From Rhizomucor pusillus (lineage: Eukaryota > Mucoromycota > Mucoromycetes > Mucorales > Lichtheimiaceae), in NCBI GenBank assembly GCA_900175165.2, contig FWWN02000656.1:111318-175317 (forward strand): a stretch of 64,000 bases of DNA. Reading direction: 5' to 3'. Positions within the stretch are counted from its first letter, which is position 1; every line of letters begins with the position of its first letter. Made by a program: the position numbers and the translations under genes. Shown piece by piece: positions 47,833 through 61,461 of this stretch. A model generated the notes under the pieces. The model ran no database searches and was not told where the DNA came from. It saw nothing but the letters and a program-made list of their open reading frames with translations.

Positions 47833-50257
47833 ATGTCCGATTCACAATCACAGCAACAACAACATGTCAGTTTCAACCTCTCTGACGGCTCTCACGAAGA
47901 CGAGCCGGACGGGTTTAGAAACTATTATGCACCTTTGTCTCGCTCTGTCAGCGATCATCCTTCCGAAATGTCTCCAAACACGTCACCTGAGGGGTTTGAC
48001 CGCGATCAACCTTCACCATCTGGAACGTATGCAACGAACTTTGCCAGCGACCACAAACCTTCGACTCATCAGCGCAGCACGGATCAGTATGGTGGACTCT
48101 CCATGTCGCACACTCACGAAATCATTGACCAATCGAGATCCCATGACACCGAGAAGGTCGTTGAAGTGTCGGCGAATCAACGATATGTTCGCCTCAACAC
48201 GCTACTCGGTAAAGGTGCGTATAAGGTTGTCTACAAGGCCATTGATCGTGAGGAGGGCTACGAAGTGGCATGGAACAGCATGCAGGTAAGCTTTCGAGTA
48301 TATATCGTCAGGTCTTGATTCTGTTAACACTATTTTCCAGGCTGTGCCGAATCCCGAGAAGGACTTGGAACACGAAATAGAAATCTTAAAGTCTGTCCGA
48401 CATCCTAACATTATCGCTTTCCATGACGCTTGGTATCAGAAGAACGAATTTGTGTTTATTACAGAGCTCATGACTTCGGGTACATTGAGGTAAATAAGCT
48501 AGCTTTATCCACAACTGAAGTTGGGTTTCTAATATTTCCTCGAACAATAGAGAGTACATCCGGAAATTGAGCTTGCCCAATCTCAAAATCGTCAAGCGCT
48601 GGTCTCGACAAATCCTAAAGGGTTTAGCGTATCTTCACGGTTACAATCCTCCCATTATTCACAGAGACATCAAATGTGACAATATTTTCATCAACGGTGC
48701 TCACGGTGAAGTCAAGATCGGTGACATGGGAACGGCTGAGATGAAAATGGGCAAGAAGTACACAATTATCGGCACCCCGGAATTTATGGCCCCAGAGATG
48801 TACGAGGAACAGGGCTACAGCGAAAAGGTCGACATCTATGCATTCGGCATGTGTCTACTAGAAATGGCCACCGGAGAATACCCTTACGGGGAGTGCAGAA
48901 ACCCTGCCCAGATTTACAAGAAAGTTTCTGCAGTACGTGTTTAAGAGACTTGGGCATGATCTCATAGATACTGGTAATTAATCATTATGTCTAATGCTAG
49001 GGAGTTAAACCGGCCTGCCTTCAGAAGATTCAAAATCCAGAGGTACTTAATATCATAGAAAACTGTCTGGGTCCTGAAGAGGAGAGGTGAGTTGAAGCTG
49101 CATACATCTAACATGGTAAAGCACAAGAATCGTTAACCAAAAGTATCTGATAGAATGTCTGCGCAGGAAATCTTGGAGCATACTTTCCTTGCAGTAGAAC
49201 CTGATGTGCTTTTACTTGCGGCGGATCCAGGCCACGTTCATCTAACACTTCAAGTGGTATTCAAAGGTCTTGACAAGCTATCCGTCAAGTTCGACTTTAA
49301 TGTTGAAACGGATACTGCTGAACAAGTTGTGAGAGAGATGGCAAGTGTTAATTTCCTTGCCGGACAAAGTTACAGCAGTTAATGATGAAAGAACATTTCT
49401 AGATTGAAGAGCAGGTCCTCCCAGAACGATATCAGCACCATATAACCAAAGAGATCAACCGCATTCTTCGAGATTTGGAGAAGCCCAATGATTCAGAGCA
49501 GGCAGAGCAGGCCCGGCAGTCAATATGGCGAAGGGACACTGAGTCTCGGGCAGAAACTGAAATGCGGAATCAATTGGATCAGATGCGCAGAGAGCTTGAG
49601 CGGACGACGGAGCATGCGCGTGACATCGAATCCAAATGTGAAGAGTACGAAAACCTTGCTCGAACAGCCGAAAGCCGTTATCGAGATGCTGTACGCAACT
49701 TGAAGGAGTTACAAGAGTTGCAAAAACTGAGAGAAATTTCCGCTGATGAAAGCAAGATCGAACCTGGAATACATCACTCGTTTTCGACGGCCGATCTGGA
49801 CAGACTTGAACGAGAAGGCCATCCAGAAGCGACGTCTCCGTCAACTCGCGATGCTCTTGTATCTCGAATTCTTGAAGGTAATCCAAATTATTTGCAATGG
49901 ATGTTTGTCGGCTCTGCTTAACAACGCATTACAGAATATTCAGATGATACAGAGATTGATGTGTTTGTCCGCGATTGTGCCACTGCAGCCCATCGAAATT
50001 CGGACAAAGCTCATGAATGGATCAACAAGCTCAAAAACCAAGATATCATGACTGTCGGTGATCTTAGGGATTTGCACGACGAAGATTGGGCAGGCATTGG
50101 TCTTACAGTGTTTGCACTGCGTGCTCTGAAGAACATGCTTAAAGGGAAAAGACTTGCGGGGCAGAGCATAAGTACATTGTCTTCCCATGGTGGTAGCAAT
50201 GGCATGACGCCTGCTTCCTCTGCACCTCCTTCAGCCCGTTTATCTCCTCCCTCATGA
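47833..50257 (+). CDS. WNK: WNK (with-no-lysine) protein kinase with C-terminal SAM-like region
   Basis: Seven exons (47833-48285, 48341-48489, 48551-48932, 49001-49086, 49154-49340, 49403-49877, 49935-50257) give 684 residues. The kinase domain starts near residue 120. The beta-3 lysine is replaced (VAWNSM, Asn148) and the lysine sits in the glycine loop instead ([10 protein letters not shown], Lys131), the defining WNK arrangement. Catalytic HRD is at 238-240, and the magnesium loop reads GDMG (258-261). After the kinase comes a PF2/OSR1-C-like domain ([21 protein letters not shown]), a coiled coil, and a SAM-like domain ([18 protein letters not shown]...[10 protein letters not shown]). WNKs sense chloride, crowding and osmolarity and drive SPAK/OSR1 kinases in animals. 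The intron at 49341 needs a GC donor. Confidence 0.92.
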
Positions 50258-50785
50258 CTATACAAGTAGATTGCAGGTCATTCTTCTTCCTTTTTCCTTT
50301 CTTTGAACCTCTTCCAGCTATCTGGCTATTTTCTCCAATCTCCCCCCCCATTACGAACCAGTTAACTCCCACCTTATAGTAGTCAGCAGTTTGGAGAGGA
50401 TTCTCTAGTGTTATTCTTCTCTCGCTTATTTGATAGACACACTGGCCTTTTGATAATCTTGTACATAACAAAGAGGCTTCAAAAAATGGATTAAAAAAGC
50501 TTCACACTGCACAGACTGTTTCCACAGCGAGGTGGGTGCCACTGCTTTTCTGATCCAAGTGCTTAGCAACATAAGCATTCCTATCGATGCTAACACAAAA
50601 GAAAAGAATATATTCCTTCAAATGGACGAGATCTGCTCAATTCAATTGGTGCAAGGACTTACAATGGAAAGAAGTAATGTGCAAAATCTAACATAGGGTT
50701 TCTTTAATGGAAATGCTTTTTACAATGGATACCTGTCAAATTTCTTCTTTACATCGATACTATAATTACAGTCTCTGATGCAATT
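50258..50785. other. Convergent intergenic region
   Basis: 3' flanks of the WNK and thaumatin-like genes. It includes a C run (50342-50349) and an AT-rich stretch at 50.55-50.75 kb. Nothing else is seen. Confidence 0.5.
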
Positions 50786-51526
50786 CTATGGACAGAAAGT
50801 GACAGTGTATTTGTTTGTGCGGCATCCAAAGGTGCTTGTGGCATCATCGTAGGCATAGCTGTAAGCATCCTTGCAGGCTTTCTTGAAACCATCAGCAAAC
50901 TTGGAAGCTTTGCATTTGGCCGGTGAGTTATAAGCACCTGTGCAGCAGTACTCTGGAGTGCCAAAAGCAGCGCAAGCGCTCCGGCATTCGCCTGACTTTG
51001 TTTGCAATTCCTTGGGACAGGAAGGAAGCTTAGAGCACGAAGGAGAGCCGCATTTGCCAGAACCACCGTGGGGAGAAATATCGAGAGGCAAGTTGAAACC
51101 GTCGACAAAGGAAATGTCATAAAAGTCAGAGCCGCCAAAACCATTGAAAAGAAACTCTGCCAAAGAGACGCAACCAGATTTTGCACAGTCGCGCTGACCA
51201 TCCTTGCAAGCCCAGAAACGGCCTGCCCACTGCGAATCGACCTTGAAGTCGTGCGAGGAACCGGCAACGATATCGGTGGTTTCTTGATCTGTATCAACAC
51301 CGTTTGCAAGTTTGTATACATGTAGTTTGCTGCTGCAGCTGTTCTTGATAGTTACAGTGACATCGCCGTTGCCGCTGGAGGCCGAGTTGCCGCTAGATCG
51401 GCTGGTAGTAGTCGAGGAAGCGGAGGAAGATGTGACAGACGAAGAGGAGGAAGAGGGGGAGCAGCCTGGAGCGGCCAAGCTAAGACCGGCGATAGCAAAA
51501 AGTGAAAGCAGTTTGCACAACATCAT
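50786..51526 (-). CDS. Secreted thaumatin-like protein
   Basis: An intronless 246-residue protein. A signal peptide (KLLSLFAIAGLSLAAP) is followed by a Ser/Thr-rich linker. The thaumatin-like domain then has VTIKNSCSSKLHVYKL near its start, GRFWACKDGQRDCAKSGC, DFYDISFVDGFNLPLDISPHG (the signature region) and a Cys-rich end (SACAAFGTPEYCC, STFGCRTNKYTVTFCP). The many cysteines suit the family's disulphide-bonded fold. Fungal members are secreted or wall-associated, and some hydrolyse beta-1,3-glucan, so a role in wall remodelling is plausible. The linker may be O-mannosylated. Confidence 0.9.
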   Translation of the reverse strand: MMLCKLLSLFAIAGLSLAAPGCSPSSSSSSVTSSSASSTTTSRSSGNSASSGNGDVTVTIKNSCSSKLHVYKLANGVDTDQETTDIVAGSSHDFKVDSQWAGRFWACKDGQRDCAKSGCVSLAEFLFNGFGGSDFYDISFVDGFNLPLDISPHGGSGKCGSPSCSKLPSCPKELQTKSGECRSACAAFGTPEYCCTGAYNSPAKCKASKFADGFKKACKDAYSYAYDDATSTFGCRTNKYTVTFCP

Positions 51527-51960
51527 ATTTCAAATATAGATGAAGGATTGTAATGGGTCTGTTTGAATGAAAGTAATCAGGGCAAAAGATGCAGTAAAAA
51601 AAGATATAGAAATAAATGACAAGTAGAAACATTCCCCTCATTTTTATAGACATGCTTGCTGTCAACTGTATCCAATGGAAGCATTGAAACCATGCGTAAC
51701 TTTCTGGTTCGTTGCAAAGTATTCCTGGCGTTCCGGTACCTGAAGAAATCTTCCACGTGCACACAAATGTTCCATTGTCCAAGTCTGGACTAGATGATAT
51801 TTTTCTGTGGAGAAAATGTTTGGTCGGTGTCATCAAATGACGGTTGTAGCTCTTTCATTTCGAGACAAAAAGGAGTAGGGTGAGAGAATAATGGTTATTT
51901 ACAGACTATAAGGCTTTCTATGACGAATTTTTCTATAAACTACAAGGAAAGTTCAACTTT
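51527..51960. other. Intergenic region
   Basis: Upstream of the thaumatin-like gene and downstream of the Hsp70 stop. It is AT-rich around 51.59-51.65 kb. No coding exon is supported. Confidence 0.5.
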
Positions 51961-54146
<2,186 letters not shown>

Positions 54147-54661
54147 TTTCGGAAGAGAGAGTTGCAAGGAACAGACCGTGGGGAAGGTCACCTTTTCAGG
54201 TCTTTGAATTTTTTCGGTGGCTGAAGCGGAGGAAACGGAAGGTACCAGAAGCATATTTGACTCAGCGCATTTGCTGTCAGGAACCCTTTCTTAAGAACAT
54301 CATATGTCTTCCCCGGTGCAAACCGAACAGCGATTTGTTTGTTGTTCTCAGTATTACTGCTATCTATGTACTTATGTAACATACAATCAATCACAAAATT
54401 ATTTTTTTGGATAATGTCATCATCTACGAAGAATAAGGAGCCGGATCTTCGGCAAAACGTTTTGCACCTGACGAATGAAAATGAGAGATGCTTTGCAGGA
54501 AAATAATTGGACGACAATTCCAAAGACGATCTGTTTGAAGAAGGAATACAACACAGATTACACGTTTGAAATACGTTAATACTCTAGGAGCACTCCACCC
54601 GTTTCAATATGAAGATATTGATGGATTATAAGGTCAGAGCACGTAAATATATTTAGTACAG
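54147..54661. other. Upstream region of mitochondrial Hsp70
   Basis: Promoter-side sequence of SSC1. No heat-shock element array was identified with confidence, and no coding exon is supported. Confidence 0.45.
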
Positions 54662-55325
54662 CTACCTACTAGCCTTTGTAGGATGTAGCAAATTTCCTTC
54701 ATCATCGCAGTAAACGAGGCGCTTAAATCCTCCATCTTATTATCCATGATCACCCTGTAGCATTTTTCTGAAAGGCACAATAAGATTCAGAGTAAATGGA
54801 TCAGGATACAAGGTATTAACAGGAATGAATATGAAGAAGTCAAGAGCGAGTAGCAAATGTAGTTGGTTGGGAACAAGAGAATTTCATTAAGTGCATTACG
54901 CTAGTATTTGCGCTACTGCTGCGTAATCATAATTGATACTTACATCCCGAAGGGTAATCCTCGAACTCACGAGGGACCAGACCGCGCACCTAGTGTTTCT
55001 GTATCAGCCTGTGTGCACCGCAGCAAAGTAAACCAGTAGACATACTTTGTACCAGTGGGGTCGGTCTATTAAAATAAAGAAGCACGACAGAGGACTTGAA
55101 GTGATGCATCGCGAGAGGCGCGAGGCGGTTGATATTTGAGGTGGCGGGTCAGGACAGAGGTCGTGTTGGCTATGAAGTTAAGTGTCAGAAATGGTACTGC
55201 ACCTCATGTGAGCAGCCAACTTACCGGGATGTTTGAGAGAACAGAGCCAAAGGACGAGATTTTGGATCCAGGTCCCTTTTTACATTCCAGCCGTGATTCA
55301 ATGCATTAGTTGACGCGTTCCTGCT
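54662..55325 (-). CDS. Unresolved multi-exon gene (partial model)
   Basis: Several minus-strand segments look coding and are bordered by good splice sites, but I cannot fix the start. From upstream to downstream: about 55320-55235 (WNVKRDLDPKSRPLALF); about 55070-55052 (RPHWYK before GTATGT); 54993-54950 (VRGLVPREFEDYPSG, between TAG and GTAAGT); and about 54725-54662 (GGFKRLVYCDDEGN, HPTKASR, stop). The last three join in phase. Further upstream (about 55450) a hydrophobic stretch NEIGIILVIFLVV may be a membrane helix of the same gene. I do not recognise the family. Confidence 0.35.
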
Positions 55326-56134
55326 GTCTTTGGATGTTTATACGTGGATTACGTTCGTAATAGGATCATATTCCTGAAGGTTACGTTGGAGGCATCAACG
55401 TACGACGAGGAAGATAACCAGAATAATACCAATCTCGTTACCTGTATTTGACAGAAGATAATGAAGTGCCTCATCTTCATCATACTACGTATAAAGTGTA
55501 CAGAGAAGATCTAAAGGTTTGCTTTAGTTTCTTGGAAATATTTAGGACGCATTCAAAGAAAGCAACAAAAAACGAGCACCTATGTTCAGGACAAAGGTGT
55601 GGGATCACGTGTAAAGTCACGTCTTAACCAAGATGCAAACCTATGGTGCACAGTTTTGACATACAGCTATCAATTGATACGGAAATATGATTGAATCTAC
55701 AAAGATATTTGATTCTGCTAACACTTCAGGATTTATTATTAAATATTATTCTGCAAGGCAAGCTACTTGATAACTGTGTTGTTCTATCCATGCCGTTTGT
55801 CTTATATCAAAAAACTCTAGTCTATCAAAAGATACAACCTTCTACAATTACAATGTATCCCTGATAATTTCAAGGCCTCGGTTACAGGATTTTGCTTGAA
55901 AATAGCGAGACTTGAAAGTTGACGTCGGAAGCCTTACTAGGAATCTACTGCTAAGTATAAGAAGATGGTTGTGGATTTGTTTCGAAGCAGCAAGAAGCTA
56001 GATTTAGGTGTAGCATTCTCTCAAACATCGATTCATGCGAGTTTATTCTACAGACTCGGATCAGCCATGAGCTTCAGCGAACCAAGCGCAGCAAGCGAAG
56101 CGAAGCGTGAAGCGCTTGTAAAACAAATATATAG

Positions 56135-56365
56135 GATGAATCATTCCTATCGGATAAATCAAACATACCAGCTTTCGAGGACGACATTTACGAAGTTGAT
56201 CTTCATGTCAACTTTGATGTGGATAAGAACATCCCCGACATCAGCACCGCAAAGTGCCTGAAAATTATGGATCCGCTAAGATCCAACGAACACTACCGCA
56301 TCAAGCTGCTTCTGGAGGAGCAGTGTGCCGTCAAAGAGCATGAAATTAGGAGTTTTCAGAATTGA
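56135..56365 (+). CDS. Terminal exon of an unidentified gene
   Basis: An exon open from an acceptor at 56133-56134 (ATATATAG) to TGA at 56363. It encodes 76 acidic, well-mixed residues (DESFLSDKSNIPAFEDDIYE, then VDLHVNFDVDKNIPD and IKLLLEEQCAVKEHEIR). The frame is phase 0 at its start. An upstream frame with Ser/Ala-rich sequence from 56068 (MSFSEPSAASEAKREAL) could be exon 1, but the intron between would be only 17 bp, so the true 5' exon is probably further upstream. No family is recognised. Confidence 0.35.
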   Translation, partial: DESFLSDKSNIPAFEDDIYEVDLHVNFDVDKNIPDISTAKCLKIMDPLRSNEHYRIKLLLEEQCAVKEHEIRSFQN

Positions 56366-56704
56366 TGCTCAAACTTACGAACGCCTAGTACATACTTATG
56401 TACACTAACGGCGTACTTGCTTCTGTCCTCATCATGATAGGTATGATCTGAGCAAAACAGTACTTCAGAAATCTTTTACTGCATATGATGTTGGAAAATG
56501 CAAAAACCCATCCATGCTCATAAAATGCATATACGTGATCTGAATATTGGATGATACGCAAAACAAGTGAACATATTTGGTGCATTATCAATTAATGCAG
56601 GTATATCAGATGGGTGAAACCAGGAGAGGCGTGCACTTACCATTGCTCCACCATTGGTGATGAAATTACTACATTATCTATGTACGTATTGAAAGGTTTT
56701 GTTC

Positions 56705-57015
56705 TCAATGGCATGGTCCATATAGAGGTCTTTGAAAGCGAGAGCACACAATTTGCGACTTGAATGGATCATCCCCAAAGTTCTCATTTAGAAGCAGCGC
56801 CAGGAAATATATGATTGAACGTTTACATTGCCGGCTTTGCGTATTTTAGATAATGTTGGTGATCGTGAAGATTTGTCTGCAGAAATTCTGTATTCCGCTG
56901 CTGGTACTACAACTTTAGAGCCATCTCTATTCATGGGTCGCATCTCGACTAGTCTAACGTTAGGATTATCTTTTTTCGCTGCATTTATATCACGCCAAGA
57001 TATCACAGATGGCAA
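56705..57015 (-). CDS. Hypothetical small protein, 88 residues
   Basis: Two exons (57015-56827, 56782-56705) are joined by a 44-bp intron (GTAAAC...ATGAG) in phase 0. The product is basic and hydrophilic (SWRDINAAKKDNPNVRLVEM, SADKSSRSPTLSKIRKAG, ending FQRPLYGPCH). I see no family. The intron is short and the acceptor is weak, so this remains a tentative gene next to the repeat at 57272. Confidence 0.35.
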
Positions 57016-57271
57016 GGTGCGGCGACAGTAAAGTTAAGACAAGATAGATAGTCCTAGTTTACCACACGTGAACGGATAATCAACTCTAGCTAGCATTCCG
57101 CATATCAAGCCACCCCCTTTGGCAAAAGACCACTTTACCTACATGCATGACCGTAGATGCGGTACCGACGCTTACACTTTTGCGAAAGCTACCCGCGGAG
57201 ATGGTTCCTACATTGGAAACTTGGGCGTGACAGTTACATTGCCTAAGGTCGTACCTGCAAATACACGTTTT

Positions 57272-57368
57272 CCCAAAAGTAATGTCGCATTTTGTAGAAA
57301 TTTTATAATACATTTATACACCAAAACGGCAAATTGCAGCGACATTAATTTTTGGATAAGGTGTATTT
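57272..57368. repeat. Dispersed ~97-bp repeat, copy B
   Basis: This is the second copy of the element at 5919-6015, same orientation, about 90% identical by eye. The inverted ends AATGTCGC and GCGACATT are conserved, as is the AAATTTTATAATACATTTAT core. Upstream sequence to 57086 keeps a minus-strand open frame (starting MYYKIS, as in copy A). This may be the remnant of a longer element. Confidence 0.75.
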
Positions 57369-57809
57369 GGCGGCAGCGCGGGTTTTCGTGATACATGCAA
57401 TTGAGTCTGGCCCTGAAAGTGTGATACAAATCGGTCACTGTGCCTCACATCTTACGATGCAGAGCTGATGTAAGAGGGTGGGTGTCAATAATTGAAGGAA
57501 ACAAAAATGAGTGCAGTTTACATACTATTTCTCAGTTATCCTGTTTTATCCATGACTTTCCCATTTCCGTCAAGGTTGCCTGTCTCCTTTTAAAGAAAAA
57601 GGTTTTCAGGGACATGTCGATCAAGCGCTGTAAATGGGCAAAAGAGAAAAGGCAAAAAACGGTGTGTTACAGCTTTTTTCATTTTGCTGCCATCAGCAAA
57701 AACCCCGCGGCGTAGCTCGTTGTCGGTAATAACCTTGACATGAATGCATGCGCTCCCAGTTTCCAACTTTTTCCTTACTTTTTTCTTTTCTTTCCATTTG
57801 ATACCCAGC
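57369..57809. other. Upstream region of the methyltransferase gene
   Basis: No coding exon is supported. A pyrimidine-rich leader (TTTTTCCTTACTTTTTTC region, 57767-57800) precedes the start. Confidence 0.45.
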
Positions 57810-59391
57810 ATGGGTGCCGCACAGTCCAAGCGCAGTAAGAGCAGCAAGAGCAGCAGCAACGGTACCTCGACGCAGCGTTCTTCCTTATCGAGCGGCACCA
57901 ACACTGGTCGGCCGGCATCACAGGTTCAACGACGTACAAGCAGCTACGAATCGGCGGCGACGGTGGCATCCACGTCGCGAACACGCACGCTTTCTTCAAC
58001 ATCACATAAGAAGCCCGTCGTCTCGATGCTATCGTCGTCAAAGTCTAGCATTGATAATTTGCATCAGTATCAGCATCAATATCACAGCACGAGTGTAGCA
58101 GTCGAGCGTCCAAGGATAGCAGAAAGGGAGCACCGGTCCGAGGAAACGATAATGTGTTCTAAGGATGATTACATAGCAGCTGTTGGAGTGCAGACGGAGA
58201 CCAGCTTGCCCGATGATTGGGACCTTCAGGACCGGTTCTTCACGGTAATAAAGAAAAAAATATCAGTGTATCGCACATGGAAATGACATGACTGATTTCG
58301 GACCATTTTTCGGCAGGCACATCAGGCAATAAAGAAACTTTTCGGGAGGTACGTAGTACGATCTTATTGACAAACCGCGCCATGGTTACGATTATGCTGT
58401 TGTTGGTAATATTACTAAAACTATTTTTGAAGCAATGTGACTGAAACAGTGCGGCCCAAATTGGTGCCCGGTGCTTGCATCGTGGAAATCGGGTATGTCA
58501 GTCGGTCTACCCACTTGTTCTACAAGCATAACTCACGATAAGAGTTAACGATTGACAGTTGCGGGAATGGGCCATGGATAATTGATACCGCGACGCAGTA
58601 CCCGCATTGTCAGTTTATCGGTATCGAGGTTCCAAAAGAAAGTCCACCTCCTCCCAGCATAGCGCTGCCGAACGTACAGTTCCAATTTATCGAATCTTTC
58701 GAGGACAAACTGCCACTGCCAAGCCAGAGTGTGGATGCAATTCACATGCGTGCGATGTCTTTTCGACTGTGGAAACGATCGTGGCCAGCATTGATCCGAG
58801 AGATACAACGAGTGCTCAAGCCAGGCGGTGTTTTGGAAACCATTGAGGCACACTTTAATGTAAGATCCACGGTCTTTGGAATGCTTCGTGCTCACGAGTC
58901 TTAAAGCCGTCCGGTTCAATGATGATCGAGTCGTTTGTACAAACACGTACGTTTGATCTTAACGAAAAATAGTAATCTAATAAGGACTAAAACTTTTACA
59001 TGCACGCAATACAGTACGGTCAATATGCAAACGCTTCGGGCAAGATTATGACTTTTCGAGCAAAGTAGGAGAGTACCTGGACAATGCGGGGATGCACGTG
59101 GTCTTCAAGCAGAGAGAGGTTGTACATTTAGGCAAGTTGCTATCTTTTCATGCAATGATAACTCGTTGTTTGATAACCTCAACCGGATTGGTCACAGGAT
59201 CGGATGGAAAGCTTGCCGAAGAATTCATAGCAATCTTGCTACGATCGTTCGAAATCGTTCACCCGGTCTTTGCACCGATTATGGGTTTAGACCATGAGGA
59301 TTACATCCAGCGGGTAGAAACTGTATGTTCTCAATGCGTTTCTTGTAACAGTACTTTTGAATGGTTCGCATTCGCGGCCATCAATCCCTAA
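57810..59391 (+). CDS. SAM-dependent methyltransferase with N-myristoylation-like N-terminus
   Basis: Exons 57810-58244, 58317-58348, 58433-58492, 58559-58859, 58907-58946, 59015-59131 and 59198-59391 give 392 residues. The N-terminus MGAAQSKRSKSSKSSS has Gly2 and downstream basic/Ser residues, as in N-myristoylated proteins. A 100-residue Ser/Thr-rich region follows. The class I methyltransferase core has motif I VEIGCGNGPW, then GIEVPKE, FEDKLPLPSQSVDAIHMRAM and REIQRVLKPGGVLETIEAHF. The substrate is unknown. The last intron (59132-59197) is best read as GC-AG; because it is 66 nt, retention would also keep the frame. In Mucoromycota several such membrane-tethered methyltransferases exist, but I cannot assign this one. 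Confidence 0.82.
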
Positions 59392-59735
59392 CTCAAATGA
59401 ACTCCGGCGTACGCTCCCATGCACTGTATACGCACATTTGCCATTGATTGCTCACGAGACTTACCCTACTGACAAATGCGGGCTCTCTGCTTACTGTTCT
59501 GTGATCATCATCTGCAGTGATCGGATTTATCATCATCATCATCATCATCCAAGGCAGGACCCTAAATGGTGCATGCATGCCCCACAGCGTTGCTGACATT
59601 TCTAAATATGGCACTTCTAAATATTTTCGATTGGATCCCGCTCTGCTCCTTTATCTCTTTTTCTTTCTGTTCTCCTCACTCTGCCGCTTTCCACCTTCCT
59701 TCCCTTCACAGCTCCATACACATATCTTTGCTTTC
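59392..59735. other. Upstream region of the transporter gene
   Basis: This contains a (CAT/ATC)n-like microsatellite at 59529-59550 and a pyrimidine-rich leader (59640-59700). No coding exon is supported. Confidence 0.5.
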
Positions 59736-61389
59736 ATGAAGTCTTACGGCAGTACACCTGCCGCCCTTCCGCAGTATACCGTCAAACGCAATGAGATATT
59801 ATCACGCACCGAACGAGACTTGTTGCAGGTCGACAGACCAGGCTATGGTTCGCACAACAAGCTTGAAGTAGCTTTCAATCTGGTGAACGCCACTGTCGGT
59901 GCTGGTATCATTGGACTGCCGTTCGCCATATACAATGCTGGATTTGTGTTTGGCATTGTTGTATCGATACTCGTTGCGATTGTATCTCAGCTTGGTCTGT
60001 ACATGCTCATTGCAGCCGGCCAACGTGTTGGCGTCTACAAATTCGCCGGTCTCGTCGAATATCTTATGGGACGCCCGGGATATCATTTATTGAACATCAT
60101 TATGCTCGTACAGACCCTTGGAGTTTGCGTCAGCTATTTTATCTGTAAGTTCTTCTTTTTCCTTCCTTCTGTGATGATGACGATATTATCGATGAGCATG
60201 ACTCATATGATGCTAATGTTTATCAGTGCTGGGTGACACACTGCCTATGCTCCTGACGCTGTATTTTCCGCAATATCAGTTCCTCCAGAACCGACCGTTG
60301 GTCGTTGCTGCTATATCACTGATCTTGGTGAGAACAACTGATCACTTGCAATTTGCATAGTAACACCACACTAAACTCTTAATTTTTTCCATGTAGGTGT
60401 TTCCACTGAACTTACCAAGGTCGATTGGCGCTTTGGCCCGATGGTCGATTGTTTCCGTCCTCTGTATACCCGTTATCATTATCATTCTCTTGATCCGCGC
60501 ACCTTCTTACGTGCCTGAACCATACGACATACCCATAACTACCCTAGGGCCCAATGTTTTTGGCGCTCTCGGCATCCTAGCTTTCGCTTTCGCTTGCCCA
60601 CACGTTGCATTCAACAATTTCCTGAGTCAAGCAGACCAAACTTCACGAGGATGGGCCTCTTCCACTATTATTGCCACCACCATGAGCTGGTCCGTTTCAA
60701 TCCTTTTTGCTGTCGTCGGCTATCTTTGCTTTGGGCCCAACCTTGAGCCGAACGTATTCCGCAATTTTCCCGCAGACGATAATATTGTCAACATTGGTCG
60801 CTTTGCACTCGGTTTCAGTATGATCTTGACTATCCCGTAAGAAGCAATTGTTGCTAAAGGCGTAAAGAGGAGGAGAAAGAGAGGAAAATAATTGAGAAAT
60901 GTTTTTTTTTCGTTTCCTGCATTTAGAATGGCGTTTTTGCCGACACGCGAAGCTGTGCAAAAACTCTTGGGTTTTGAGACGCATACACGACAACCAACTG
61001 CCACACAACATTACGCCGTGACAGCCGTGTTGTTTCTTATCATCATGTACATTGGTATCACGGTGCAGAGCCTAGGCAAGGTATATGCCCTAGTGGGCGG
61101 TTTTGCTGCAACTACGTTGGCATATATAATTCCTGCGGCGGCGTACTTGTTCACAAGTACCAATAGATTGGGTCGACGAAGCAAAGGAAAAGAACCAGCG
61201 ACCCCAGCGACCCCAAGCACAATTGACGACGAAGAGACTTTGTTGAACCAAGAAGAGGAAGTGGATGCGATTATATCTCTAGAAGAACAGCCAGTCTGCT
61301 GGTGGCTGGTTGCAGCTGCTTGCTTTTTGATCGTCTGGGGCTTTATTGTCATGTTCCTGGCAGCATTCAGTGTCTTCTCCTCCTCATAA
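59736..61389 (+). CDS. Amino-acid transporter, AAAP family (vacuolar Avt / SLC38-like)
   Basis: Four exons (59736-60144, 60227-60327, 60397-60836, 60927-61389) give 470 residues with about eleven membrane helices. Helix 1 has the family signature AFNLVNATVGAGIIGLPFAIYNAG. Later landmarks are FPLNLPRSIGALARWSIVS, GALGILAFAFACPHVAFNNF and an acidic loop before the final helix (SLEEQPVCWWLVAAACFLIV). The pattern is that of Avt5/6/7 and SLC38A7/8 proteins, which export or import amino acids at vacuolar, lysosomal or plasma membranes by proton or sodium coupling. Direction and substrate cannot be read from sequence. The leader is pyrimidine-rich. Confidence 0.87.
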
Positions 61390-61461
61390 ATTGTACATAT
61401 AGCGGATTTATACATTTTTACACACATATATCCATTCCTCTTCGGTTGTATTCCATCATAT

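Noticed and set aside
59529..59550. CAT/ATC run read as a histidine- or isoleucine-rich protein
   Set aside because: It is a simple microsatellite in the transporter's upstream region, and the open frames through it have no other coding support.
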